DNA from: Anodontia alba
Taxonomy: Eukaryota > Mollusca > Bivalvia > Lucinida > Lucinidae
NCBI GenBank assembly: GCA_964016985.1
Contig: OZ024826.1
Coordinates: 74,201,182-74,265,181, forward strand
Direction: 5' to 3'
DNA length: 64,000 nucleotides
Part shown: positions 42,376 through 53,326 of the stretch, piece by piece
How positions within the stretch are numbered: position 1 is the first letter of the stretch
Layout of the letters: each line of letters begins with the position of its first letter
The notes under the pieces: generated by a model
What the model was told of the DNA's origin: nothing
The model's input: only the letters and a program-made list of their open reading frames with translations
Database searches by the model: none
Program-made: the position numbers and the translations under genes

Positions 42376-43575
42376 TGGCGCTTTACACAAAAGACTTTTA
42401 ACATAATTTACTGCAAAACCATTTGTCGTAACTACCTATACACAAAAAGTTTTTATTTTAATCATCGTCTTTTTAAAAAAATAAAATAGTTTCACTTTTT
42501 CTCATCGTAACAATGTATGCAAATTTTGCAGTAATCTGTAAGATAGGTAACTTTAAGGCAGATTTTCAACAAGTTCTGCTTGTTCTATTTTTCTAAAATT
42601 TCACAATATTTTTCAGAAGTTTTCACATTATTGATGTCAAACATCAATAATTCAAATTCAGCAAAGAAAAGTAAAACATATTTTCTAAGACAAATTAAAA
42701 AAAAAAAACAAAAAAAAAACAAACATCAGTTTACTATACATTACGGAAACACGCCTATTCAAATATATTGAAAATTTTACTACCAAAAAAGGAAACTTTT
42801 TAGATAAAAAATTCAGATATATTTCATATTTCTGTTCAAAACATAGATTATGGGTACTCGTTAGAACCGCCTCGGCGAGGCGGTTCTAACGAGTACCCAC
42901 AATTTATGTTTTTGAGCAGAAATTAGAAAAATAATGTATACCCCTGTAAACCCCAGTTTTACTATATAAAAGTGCGGTTTAAGGGGGTCAGAATTATATA
43001 GGTATGTTTTCGTGATGAGAAATTGTTCAAGTTAGGACAGACCAATTTTTGACCGTAAATTTAATTTTAAGGTATATATTTGAGAACAAAACACAGAAAC
43101 AAACGACAAATGGTTTATGATAAGATATGGTCAATCAGAACAAAATGTTTTCATTTAAAATAAAACGTCAGGCAAAAAGCGTCTTTCTGAATGATGTCGA
43201 AAGAATGTAGTAAATGTTGGTCACATCTTTATTCATTACCATACTTGTCCTGAAATTTGAACAAGTCCATTTTACTACCTGTTATTGTGTGTAAAATTAC
43301 TGGTTGAGTGGCAAACAATGTAGACCCGGATCAGACGCCGCGTTCTGCGGCGTCTGATCTGGGTTTACACTGTTTGCTCAGCCCTGTCAATCCCAATACC
43401 TAGGGCTAATTACGTACTTCTATATTTCAGGCGACCCAGATTTTATTTAACGCTGCATGTTCTAAAGATATATCTGGCTCTGTGTGCAGCAGGAATTGGC
43501 AACGTTCTGTTAAAGCGGTATGCAGGAATTAACGTTCCGGAGATGGCTTTAACACATTTTTATGGAACAAAATGA
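36376..43575 (+). CDS. Second MAPEG family gene (tandem paralogue)
   Basis: Exons 36376-36445, 37586-37685, 38914-38984, 40473-40554 and 43431-43575 join into 155 codons with phases 1, 2, 1, 2, identical to gene 1; exons 1, 2, 4 and 5 have exactly the same lengths and exon 3 is 6 nt longer. Helix 1 is about residues 8-23, with a loop at 24-57 carrying VRQKFKISPPEMNGPPEF. R55, N59 and E62 are kept, but the aromatic after the Glu is W63, not the F/Y of MGST2/LTC4S, and the usual second Gln is Ala (RAQANGLEW). YIYARHKYTKGYIKDAEQR retains both tyrosines and R108. The sequence differs enough from gene 1 (about half the residues) that the duplication is old. Probably a glutathione-dependent ER enzyme, but the W63 change and the longer helix 2 make its substrate uncertain; FLAP-like non-catalytic function is possible. 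Confidence 0.87.
37191..37467. mobile_element. Fold-back MITE, family C, gene 2 intron 1
   Basis: Starts catgaaaacacgcccattca and ends ataggaatgttttcgttatgg, opposite in internal order to the copy at 31988. The central stem is mismatched (gttccaatgattaccc), so it is an older copy. It ends about 120 bases before exon 2. Confidence 0.8.
37586..37685 (+). CDS. MAPEG gene 2, exon 2
   Basis: 100 nt, phase 1 to 2. Encodes MDASRVGKVRQKFKISPPEM and then NGPPEFQRTLRA. Acceptor tttctag, donor gtaggt. Only one exon 2 was found in this gene. Confidence 0.88.
37805..37900. repeat. Hairpin B half plus hairpin A-like fragment
   Basis: ctctccacgaaaacatgctt and gtactcgttagaagcgcctc are one arm of family B. 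The sequence then changes to gcggacagcgaaggccgaga-tcagacgcag, a hairpin A-like piece: a recombination junction between families. Confidence 0.5.
38042..38285. mobile_element. MITE family Q, 3'-truncated
   Basis: Starts tacagtcgactctcgtcatc and has the interior gtggaaaaggggagaattca, but stops at about 38285 without the far terminus. Confidence 0.7.
38531..38870. repeat. Interspersed repeat S
   Basis: Matches the reverse complement of 48580-48875 nearly end to end (accgacactcgatacaa, cgttataatgacaatttgac, gtcacaaattgtgcaagaat). Includes a family B-like hairpin tgttagaatcgcctctgtga-agcgcttctaaca. Confidence 0.75.
38914..38984 (+). CDS. MAPEG gene 2, exon 3
   Basis: 71 nt; phase 2 in, phase 1 out. 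Encodes ANGLEWALIIEVLMWICGIF and VHP. Two codons longer than gene 1 exon 3, within helix 2. Confidence 0.88.
39039..39120. mobile_element. Solo mariner-type terminus
   Basis: tacgagggttgttcaataaa-ttcgtagac resembles a mariner inverted end; no partner terminus or transposase was found nearby. Confidence 0.45.
39306..39372. repeat. Hairpin family A copy (perfect stem)
   Basis: gatcagacgccgc-gttct-gcggcgtctgatc, bounded by gcaaacag and ctgtttgc. Confidence 0.9.
39533..39899. mobile_element. hAT-like MITE with nested hairpin A
   Basis: Starts gcaggggcggatccagg and ends ggattcaaa-type complement (tttgaatccgctgcccctt). A hairpin A copy sits inside at 39629-39697. Class is inferred from the CAGGGGCGGATC terminus. 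Confidence 0.6.
39980..40328. mobile_element. MITE family R
   Basis: Left end acagtaaacgttcaacaact-cgaac and right end gttcgagccattgaaa; the right end is extended by an internal (at)n before attcgactgta. One arm of the central hairpin is shortened (cattagaatcgcctcattga-ggta). Confidence 0.7.
40359..40463 (+). repeat. (ATTT)n microsatellite abutting an exon acceptor
   Basis: About 20 ATTT units followed by a T-run and tatacag, the acceptor of MAPEG gene 2 exon 4. The repeat thus supplies the polypyrimidine tract. Confidence 0.95.
40473..40554 (+). CDS. MAPEG gene 2, exon 4
   Basis: 82 nt; phase 1 in, phase 2 out. Encodes VAAVLGLVYIYARHKY and then TKGYIKDAEQ. The conserved Arg codon is split AG|G as in gene 1. 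Confidence 0.9.
40690..41225. mobile_element. Element E with nested palindromic MITE (40877-40981)
   Basis: Starts caaagcactgacagcactag-tgggtcgattgtctctg and ends in the complement (agagacagtacccaccaatg-ctgtcagtgcttg). Two hairpin A pieces lie inside (40809-40853 and 41044-41110). A palindromic MITE (gctagcattctacataaatc ... tagaatgctgactggg; same family as 12857) splits it. Confidence 0.7.
41340..41660. repeat. Interspersed repeat fragment (cgtcgccgtcggcgtc)
   Basis: Moderately GC-rich, with tctcatacaccaaggcttct. Resembles ends of dispersed repeats in mollusc genomes as I remember them; no ORF. Confidence 0.35.
41929..42073. repeat. Fold-back repeat, about 55-bp arms
   Basis: gttaatgcacccagagttta ... 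atttcccgagagatttgcaa pairs with ttgcaagtctcgagggaaat ... taaactcaaagtgtattaac. The 85-codon ORF over it is a by-product. Confidence 0.75.
42365..43205 (-). repeat. Repeat D, inverted copy with nested MITE
   Basis: Reverse complement of 20390-20940, split at about 42744-43018 by a family C MITE. Starts ttgcttggcgctttac and ends gaatgatgtcgaaag. Confidence 0.75.
42744..43018. mobile_element. Fold-back MITE, family C, nested in repeat D
   Basis: Starts ggaaacacgcctattcaaat and ends ataggtatgttttcgtgatg. The central palindrome gggtactcgttagaaccgcc-tcggcgaggcggttctaacg-agtaccc is perfect, indicating a younger insertion than its host repeat. Confidence 0.85.
43311..43377. repeat. Hairpin family A copy (perfect stem)
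   Basis: gatcagacgccgc-gttct-gcggcgtctgatc; it ends about 55 bases before exon 5 of MAPEG gene 2. Confidence 0.9.
43431..43575 (+). CDS. MAPEG gene 2, exon 5 (last coding)
   Basis: 145 nt, the same length as gene 1 exon 5. Encodes helix 4 (LTLHVLKIYLALCAAGIGNV) and YAGINVPEMALTHFYGTK, then TGA. Confidence 0.9.
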
Positions 43576-43685
43576 AGTTGAGTCTACAAATCACTTTCTT
43601 TTGAACAAAAGGGGTCACGCCGAACCTTGTGTAAAATGATACATCGTATTTATTTATATGTAGCTCTTTAAAAGAGGTTTGCTTT

Positions 43686-43975
43686 CCTAAACAACAGGTC
43701 CTTTCTTAACGGGTACAACTCTAAAGTAAATGGAATGAATTTGCTCCCAAAGGGTATATATTCGTTCCTCTTAGAGTAGACCCCTTTCCGAAAGGGGACA
43801 AATAAAATTGTGACAGTGTTACCACTGCCCCTTTCTTATAAGGGTTCTACTCTAATTAAAGGAATGAATTTGCTCCCAATGAAGCCTATACTTTCATTTT
43901 AGAGTTGACGCTTTCAGAAAGGGTTGTGGGGGGGGGGTGCAAAATAATTTGACAGTGTTACTTACCCAGTAAGTA
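43686..43975. repeat. Two-unit tandem of the aaaggggt repeat
   Basis: ctctaaagtaaatggaatga-atttgctccc and ctctaattaaaggaatgaat-ttgctccc begin the two units; each ends near gacagtgtta. An AATAAA at about 43801 could serve as a poly(A) signal for MAPEG gene 2. Confidence 0.65.
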
Positions 43976-44556
43976 AATAAGATGTTGTCTTGAAAGTTAA
44001 ATTCTGCACAGAACACGTGATTTGTGTATACTTAGTACTCTTAACGAGTACACTGTGAACGCAACACATACAAATAAGTACTCGCATGGCTTCTTGAGGA
44101 ATTTGAACTATTTACGTGGATGTTTATCACTTGGAGCTGTAGTATTAATCTTTAACAGTATTTTAACCTTTGTCACTCACAAGACAAATTCAACAGACAA
44201 AAAAAAATCGGAAGCTATCTGAAGAAATGCATGGTATGTCATAATAATATGGCATGGAAGTAGTTCTCCAGGTAGTTCGATTCCCACCCTCTGTCCCGGT
44301 GCCCGCCCCACACCAACCACACCACGTATGACCACCAAAGATCAACATCCGTGCCTTCGAGAATATGTAGAGAGAAAGTAGGAGTAAAATAAAGTTTAAA
44401 ACTTTAGATTTCTTTACATGATGTACGGGCATGGAGGTGCTCAATTTATTTCCCCGAAAGTACATGTAAATGTATAACAAAACACACTGTGCAGGTTGAG
44501 AAACCTTTAACCCTTTTCCCGCTAGTGGCAATTTTTGTCGTCTGCTGATAACCTTT

Positions 44557-44622
44557 GCAAACAGTTTGGACCCAGATCAGGCCCGACAAAACGTCGGGCC
44601 TGATCTGGATCCAAACTGTTTG
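44557..44622. repeat. Hairpin family A, variant tip gggcctg
   Basis: Stem gatcaggcccgac-aaaa-cgtcgggcctgatc: the pairing is perfect but the inner bases are quite different from the usual gacgccgc/gcggcgtc. Confidence 0.9.
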
Positions 44623-44934
44623 ACACTCTGATGGTATTCCTGAAAGATTATTTTGAAAAAAGTTAATTTAAAAAAAATCCACAGACGACAAAAAAAATCA
44701 TGCAAAATTACCCAGCATGCAGAGAGTTAAAGCTCCAACCACAACAGCAGCAGGCGACAGTTTTTTTAATATTTTATTAGTTTTTATAGAAAATCGGCTT
44801 TGCACGAGATGTCAGCCGCCAGTTCTTTTCTCCGAAAAATAATTTAAAATATATGAAAATGTCGTCTGCTACAATTTTGCTAGGCGCTCTGAAGATTAAC
44901 CCTCTCAGCTGGGCAGACCGAAACAGATAGCTAT

Positions 44935-45000
44935 GCAAGCAGTGTAGATCCAGATGAGACTGTTCGTAACTAGCCGTCTAATCAGGAGCTACACTGTTTG
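44935..45000. repeat. Hairpin family A, mutated copy
   Basis: gatgagactgttcgtaactagccgtctaatc, an imperfect version of the neighbouring variant at 45302. Confidence 0.8.
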
Positions 45001-45010
45001 ACATTCTGTT

Positions 45011-45293
45011 TTTGATTTTACACTGAAACCCCTATTTGAGGCAGTGGACATGTCCAGATGGAAGAGTCCACTCCAGTAATTCAGGTCTATGGTGTCATGG
45101 GTGGTTTGATTATTCCACCGCGCATGTCAGATGACAAGCGGCAGCCGCCAGGTTTATTGATTGGAGTGCAAGAGTCTATGATGTTTTCTCGTTTAGACCG
45201 TTTCATCCCATTAATTTCTGAAGTGGACCCTTCCAATATTAAATATGGACATGTCCACTGATGCAAATAGGTGTTTCAGTCTAAAATCAAAAC
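45011..45293. mobile_element. MITE with 43-bp inverted ends
   Basis: Starts gattttacactgaaacccct ... cagtggacatgtcca and ends with the complement (tggacatgtccactg ... gtgtttcagtctaaaatc). It lies between two hairpin A copies, which were probably one site region split or duplicated by the insertion. Confidence 0.8.
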
Positions 45294-45301
45294 CAGACAG
45301 A

Positions 45302-45367
45302 CAAACAGTATAGATCCAGATGAGACGGCTCGTTACGAGCCGTCTCATCAGGATCTACACTGTTTGC
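45302..45367. repeat. Hairpin family A, variant tip ggctcg
   Basis: Perfect stem gatgagacggctcgt-tacgagccgtctcatc. Confidence 0.9.
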
Positions 45368-45448
45368 ACAGGTATTGACTTTGGTCTGCAAGGTTGATAG
45401 GGTTAAATGATTTTTTTTGTCGTTATGGAACGTCAATTAGTTTGCAGA

Positions 45449-45642
45449 TTATTTCGGGTTCTTTGTTTCATTCACCGGGAAAGGACTTTCGAACGTGACA
45501 GGCTTAGGTGTTCTGCGTTTCCTTAAACATATGATCAGTATTGTGATACCAAGCACCATGACCAGAATCACACAGACCGAAATAACCACGATTCCCCAAG
45601 AGCTAGAGTATGGTCCTCGCTTGTGGCCTTCCTCGTCCACAT
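45449..45642 (-). CDS. CUB protein, last coding exon
   Basis: Enters in phase 1 after ctattacag. Encodes the juxtamembrane stretch (VDEEGHKRGPYSSS), the transmembrane helix and the cytoplasmic tail ending NETKNPK. Confidence 0.85.
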
Positions 45643-48600
45643 CTGTAATAGACAACGTAAAGATTCCACTGACAACCCGGTTAAAATGCAAAATTAAATG
45701 CATATCATAAAAGCTGATCGAGGGTGTGGGGGAGTGGGGGGAGACATATTTTTTACTAACAACTTTTATGAAACACATTCAATTTTGCATTTTAACCGGA
45801 AATGAGAAAGAGAATTCAGGTCAGCTATACCAAACACGCGCACTGACTGTATTCATTCAACCATAATTTCCAATCAGTGATGTTTTCTCGTCATCCTGAT
45901 GCAAGAAATATTTCCCAACGGGAAAGGTAACTAAATTTGATTCCCATCGTTTTGAACATGGTTTTAATTAAGGAGTTTTTGGGATGGGGTAAACAGGACT
46001 GAATTATCTCCCCTTAATAATAAGCTAGAAGCATTAATTCTTTCTGCTATGATTCAGACATCGGGCTACCGGAATATTGTAATTTCTGAAATCTGATCTT
46101 TATGAGCCAGTTAGGGAAAATCCTCGCCTAACTGCAATATCTCCATACTTTCTTGTCCTCAGGGAAATGGAACAAGTTGGATAAGTCGGGCATGTTATTG
46201 TCACAGTCCTAATAATAATAATAATAATAATAATAACCCTATATTTACCTAAAAGAGCAGTGTATTGGAGAACAAATCCCAGACCATCAGTATCATTGTT
46301 GGTAGTAAAGACAACTTCTGCCGCTGTGCCTGCCAGGACGGTTACAGGTTCTTCTATACTTCCACAAAGAGTGACCACTCGTTCATGGTGGCCAAATCCT
46401 AAAAAACACACAAAAAAAAAAAAAAAAATCCATTGTAAGACATTAAAGAATTGGAAGTACTGTTATACATGGACGTCCATGTCACGAAAAGTACAACAAG
46501 CACCTGCAAATCAGAGGAATTTTTGATGATAATTCTGGGATAATTTTCTCCAATTCTCCTTACTTTCAAACGGCATCTTAGGGTGATAGGGTGTTTCGGC
46601 GGTGCCGTATGGCTTGTTTAGCTCACCTGAGCACGAAATGCTCATGGCGAGCTAATGTGGTCAGTCAATGTCCGTCGTGCGTCGTGCGGCGTCAACAATT
46701 GCTTTAAAAGCCTACTCCTCCTACAACCCCGGGCCAATTGACTCGATACTTGGTAGGAAGCATCGGGGTGACTTGTAGATCAAAAATAGCTAAATTCATT
46801 CCGATCGGAAATCCCAGATGGCCGCCATCTTGAAAATCTATATTTCTCTTCTTTTTCCTGAACCGAAAGGCCAATTGAATCCAAACTTGGTAGGAAGCAT
46901 TGGGGTGATTTTTAGATCAAAAATGGCTAGAATCGTGCCGATCGGAAATCCAAGATGGCCGCCATGGTAGCCATCTTGAAAATCTATTTTTAACTTCTTC
47001 TCCTAAACCCGAAGTCAATTGACTCCAAACTTGGTAGGAAGCATTGGGATGACATAGATCAAAAATAGCTTAAATCGTTCCGATCGGAAATCCAAGCTGG
47101 CCGCTATGGCAGCCATCTTGAAAATCTACTTTTCGCTTCTTCTCCTGAACCCAAAAGCCATTTGACTCCAAACGTGGTAGGAAGCATTGGGGTGACTTAT
47201 TGATCAAAAATAGCTGAAATCGTCCCTATCGGAAATCCAAGATCATCTTGAAAATCTATTTTTCGCTTCTTCTTCTGAACTGAAAGGCCAATTAACTCGA
47301 AATTTGGTAGGAAGCATTGTGATGATTTGTAGATAAAAAATAGCTAAAACTGTCCCGATCGGAAATCCAAGATTGCTGCCTTGGCGGCATCTTGAAAATC
47401 TATTTTTCGCTTCTTCTCCTAAACTGAAAAAGCCAATTGACTCGAAACTTGGTAGGAAGCATTGGGTTGACTTATTGGCTAAAAAGTAGCTAAAATCTTT
47501 CTGATCGGAAATCCAAGATGTCCAGCTTGAAAATCTATTTTTCGCTTCTTCTTCTGAACTGAAAGGCCAATTAACTCGAAACTTGGTAGGAAGCATTGTG
47601 ATGATTTTTAGATCAAAAATAGCTAAAATCGTCCCGATCGGAAATCCAAGATGGGTGCCTTGGCGGCCATCTTGAAAAATCTATTTTTCCTTCTTCTAGA
47701 CTGAAAAAGCCAATTGACTCGAAACTTGGAGGAAGCATCGGGTTGACTTATAGGTCAAAAAGTAGCTAAAATCTTTCTGATCGGAAATCCAAGATGTCTG
47801 CCACGGCGGCCATCTTGAAAATCTATTTTTCGCTTCTTCTCCTGAATCGAAAGGCTTACTGACTTTAAACTTGGTAGGAAGCATCGGGTGACTTGTAGAT
47901 CAAAAATAGCTAAAATCGTCCCTATTGTAAATCCAAGATGGCCGCCATGGCCGCCGTCATATTTTATATATACTTATATAGGGAAAACCTTTAAAATTCT
48001 TTTGTCTGAAACCAGAAGGACCTGAACTTTGATATTTGGTTACATAGCTTCATCTAGTTCACATGCCTATTCAACAATAAGGCACCATGCGATCATGCTT
48101 CTGTCCAGCACCCCCCAGCTTGTCACCCGAAAACATTCTTTTGAACAAATTTTAAACATACATAACCCTATGAAGAGAAATCATAGTCTTTTAGCATATA
48201 CTAGAGACAATGACACCCAGGTGAACGAATTAGGGCCCTCTGGGCCCTCTTGTTTTTAGCTTTGTCCTGATTTAATTTCGGTACTTTTTGCAAACCTACT
48301 TCCAAATGCAGACGTTGAGTCAGGAATGATTGTAATAGCTCTTCCTAAACTTTCGTACATACGAGCCAATGATAAATAGATTCTACATGGAATGACCTTA
48401 AAAGGCAATAAACTCACAAAACTGAAAACAGCCGAAGTGACAAGTTTCCTGGGCCAGACTACCTCGTTTCGACCAATTAGGCCTCATCAGTGACCATTAT
48501 ACAAATTTTCTAAAATTCCGGAATGAACTCAATGATCGCAAAGGACAAGAAAATATAAACTGCACTATAGTGAAGTACGGTAAACCCTCGATAAAACGAC

Positions 48601-49795
48601 AACATTTGTTTCTAAAGACGTTGCCCTTAAAATGAATTTGCCGTTTTTGAGCGGATTGATATGTAGAAAGGTCTTGTTTTGTTCTTATTTCCTCACAGAA
48701 CACATGTTTTGGATAACAAGTATCTAAAACGTGTTTCTTTGAAGTATTAAATAAGATATTCTTGCATAATTTGTGACTAATTGTTAACTCTTAAGCGAAG
48801 GTTTCATGACAGTCAAATTGTCATTATAACAAATTTTGTAATTGTATCGAGTGTCGGTATTAAAAGGATTGTCTGGACGAGACGTTTTATGGCCATCACA
48901 CGTCACTAACACCAGCTGTAGTGAAGATAAATAGATTAAAAAAGAAATTACCCTTGAGAGCCTTGAACACACTCAATCTAAAAACAGCTGTAGTGTCAAG
49001 TTTTCTGGAATAGACTAGCTAGTTTCGGCCAACTAAATCTTATCAGCGACCATTATACAAATTTTCTAAAAATCCGGAATGGGCTCAGTGATCACACAGG
49101 ACCAAAAAATATAAACTACACTATAGTGAAGTACGAGACTTTTTAGGTCGTCACACGGCACTAATACCAGTATGGTGAAAGTAAATACAGTCGAGCTGAA
49201 ATGGTTCGAACATCTTTGGTATTTGTTCGAGATATGGATAGTTGGAGCTACCGAGTTTTAATTATTGCGCCAGGTTAGGAAGCAACCCAGCGGGCACATG
49301 ACGTAAATATAACGTCGCCTCAACGTCGATGCAACGTCATGACGTTGCATCGACGTTGAGGCGACGTTATATTTACGTCATGTGCCTGTCGGGAAATAAT
49401 GATAATTTAAGGAAATCTTCACGATTTTCTGCACAATTGTATGTTGTTGTTTTTTTTTATTATTTATTATTGCATCATGTTACATTAAGTTAACAGACAT
49501 GATAAGTAATAAATGATACACAAACAAAAACAGAAGTCATAATATACAATACGTGTAAACTATGATCTACCAATAATCGACCGATGCTAAAATTGAAGTT
49601 ACTTTTTATAACATGAAACAACGTTAGTAGAATAATAAGAAGAGTGCACAAAAATGACTAAATAAAAGTAAAAGTAGGGGTTCCAGTCGTTCCGGTACCG
49701 GTCCAGTCCCGGTTGCGTTCCGGTCGTTCTCCGTTCATCGGTCGTTCAGGTGGTAAAGCTAACCGCTGACGGGACTGTACCAGGAGAGAGAGAGA

Positions 49796-49826
<31 letters not shown>

Positions 49827-51403
49827 CTGCCTTACTCTGTTAGATCAAAAACATTCATAATATTTTCCCATTGTCTTGGAAATTCCAATAGTTTGTCTTT
49901 CATTAGAGCTATTTCTTTCTCAATTCGAAGTCTTTTTTTCATGTGGGGTTTAAAGGCTGACAGGCTTGGAATTGATTTGTAAAATTTATTTAAAAAAATA
50001 TAATATTTGGCTATTAAAACTATGAAATTGTATGTTGAGTGTACTCGTTAGAATTGCCTCCATGAGGCGATTCTAATGAGTACACACACACCATACAATT
50101 TCATGATAAAATAAGAATGTTCCTAAATATTCTTTTCTTGAGCTATCTGAAGAATTGTGTAGGGACTCAAGAGTTTGAATTAGCCATAGTAAACGAGCCA
50201 ACGGTATTCGAACTATTGAAGTTCGACTGTAGTTTCTAAAATAAGTTACCCTCGAGAAACTTGAACCCACTCACAAAACTGAAAATGGCTGAAGTGTCAA
50301 GTTAGGTGGGTCAGACTAGCTAGACTCGGTCAGTTGGGCATCATATCAGTGACCCTCATATCAATTTTCAAAATTTCGGAATAGGCCGATGTGGTCAGAC
50401 ATAAACTACACTTTAGTGAACAACGAGGAGGCGTTTCTTACAAAAAAAAAATATGCCTCTTACAAAAATGTTGAACTGATTTGAATTTGCCAGTAATATC
50501 TTCTGGATGGCGTCTTCGTTATGTAAGTCTTAGAGAAAATAATTTGTAACAAATACAGGTGCCACAGAACTACATACAACATAGCGACAACAGATCGGAC
50601 TGTCCAAAATACCTAAAGAATAATGCCATACTGCTCAACACATAATTCCAAAATTGAAATCTTATTACGAATCTTGACTATGGGCAAGCTATTATCTGGC
50701 TTTGCCATGCAGTGGACAAACTTTTGAACCCCACCTCGAGATATCCGCAGACTGTCGTGTTGACACCCCGTAGTGTTCTGTAGGTCCAGTGTCAATACAG
50801 TGACCTCTACTGTTGCTTCTATGTAATTTCTAGTTTCCAATAGCCATTGGCAGTTCAAATTGCTGGAATACAAGAATGTACAAAGGAACATGCTACAGTA
50901 ATACCGTACTAACTCTTAGTATTGGGACAGACAGGTCTGAGGAAATAGTGCAGACCCAGATCAGACGCCGCAAGATGCGGCGTCTGATCTGGGTCTACAC
51001 TATTTACCACTCCTCCAACAGTTTGTTAGAACATTAAGAGGTAATAAAATGGAATTGTTCAAATGTTAGGACGTGCTGTAAGGAGTTTAAGTGTCCCATT
51101 ACTTAGGATATATAAGGTAGATTCATACGCTGCCTGTGAGGCTCGGACCAACTCTGAAGGTGGCGCAGGATTTTCGATTGATATCTGTGCAGACTATACA
51201 TCGACTACAATGTGCGACATGTGCCTTATGACGTGAGCCAGGTGAAGCCTCAAATAAGATAGCGGGGATACATATGCCGGTCAGGGCCTTTGTTGTCCGC
51301 ATATGGTATAAAGATTCCCATGCGTTGTAAATCATGTATAGCTTTTGTCCCGGAAGTACAAATGCGTCAGTAGAATACATAATTATTTTTACATATAACA
51401 ATC

Positions 51404-51482
<79 letters not shown>

Positions 51483-53262
51483 ATACATAAATGTTGGGTC
51501 CTCCATTATAAATTTCCATTAAGAAAGCCATTAAAAAGACGACCCAACAATCGACTTGAAAGGACCCAGTAATCGACTTGAGGACCAACAGTTACGGAAT
51601 AAATTACATTGAGACCCAATAATTCATTTAGACCCAATAATTCAGTAAGTTTCATTTTATATATATATTTCATGCTCTTTTGGAAGTTTTCTTAAAACTG
51701 CAGTTGCAATTTAACTATGTTCAGTAAAACGTGCACAGCTGAAACGCAGCCTATGGATACAAGATGCGCAATGTTAACGGCCGCGCAATGGTATCGGACT
51801 CGACTGTAAATTTTTCTCAATAACAGGAAACAATTCATGAACGAGAAGGAAGCCGATGTTTGGAGAAGAATACTTTGAAATTATTTACCTCTCATAACGA
51901 CCAGGATAGCCAGGGGATGTTAGATTTTGTACCTCAGTGGTCACTTCGAGACGAACTGTACTTACAGGACATGATGCCGTGGCTGGAAATGAAAGAAACT
52001 TTAATTAGTAGATTTTCCCATAACTGCTATTTTTAAGATAATCGATTATCAGTCCTGGCATTGTGATCGATAATCGATTAGTAATCACTGAAGATTTGGT
52101 AATAATTTTACCTGGCTGTCTGAGCAAGACTTACCATATGTTATACTTTACTGTATGTATTTGGTCAGACAGGCCTAAGCAAACAGTGTAGACCCAGATG
52201 AGACGCCGCAAAACGCGGCGTCTCATCAGGGTCTACACTATTTGCCACTCGTCCAGCTATTACTAGACACAACATTGGGTAGTAAATTGTAATTGTTCAA
52301 ATTTAAGATAAAGTATAAGTATTTGAGGTGTCTGATTACTAAGGGTAAATACGGTAAAGTAACAGACACAGAAATCAAATGTCAGATCGATTATTAGCAA
52401 ATCTGTAATGATAATCATTTTTTTGTGGAATCTATCGATCAATTAATCGATTATCCGATTAATTATGCCAGCCTTCGCTGTTTTGTAAAAAATGTTTCTT
52501 GCAGATATTATTTAGATGACTTTACTTATTAACCATTGCCGTCCTGAAGAAATTAAGATGCCACACCCACTTCTAATTTTCAGCCAATCAGATTACTTGA
52601 TCCAGGTTGTTGATAAAAAATCACATACTGAATGGCAAACAGTGCAGATTCAGATACACATTGAACTATCGGACGGCGACATCTTACAGTGGTGATGGGG
52701 TGGCAACGACCGTCTTTTTAAGATGGCGGCTAAGTCATCGACGGGGACAAACACCGACGAATTCGCCATGGGTTCGCTGGCATCCAGTGGGTTGGCGGAA
52801 GGAGACTACGCCTCGAAACACCTGAGGACCCCGACTCGAACAGCTTCGGCCCAGCAGAGCGGGGTGATTGACTAACGACCACTATACATGTACTTACCGA
52901 GTCTCCGGAAGATGTATGGCTGGATAACCCTGAAAAGTGCCGTCGGGTTTAAGAGGATAGATCCATTTGCTTGTTGCTGATGTACCACGAAGGCGAGGAG
53001 GAGCTAAATGGTTGGTTCTTTTTTGGTATCCTTTTACAAGCTCTCCCGGTCTCATGGCACGAATGTGAGATTACATTATGCATTAGTAATATACACAAAT
53101 TGAAGCTCTTATTTTGACTGACTGCTCTAAATACTGAAACTTACAAGCCAAGTCCAAAGCATCCGGTCCGGGCAAGGTTTCTCTGCGCATGGATAAAACG
53201 AAACTAGTCTCGATTTTTCTGGCGCCGCCCCTATGTGCCTCTTGTGCCCAGCAGCGTTAGAA

Positions 53263-53326
<64 letters not shown>

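Larger units (their letters stand above)
49186..50231. mobile_element. MITE family R, split by two later insertions
   Basis: Starts tacagtcgagctgaaatggt-tcgaac and ends attgaagttcgactgta. Compared with 30070-30436 it is interrupted at 49284-49393 (palindromic MITE) and 49447-50025 (LINE). The central hairpin cgttagaattgcctccatga-ggcgattctaatg is at about 50047-50080. Confidence 0.85.
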
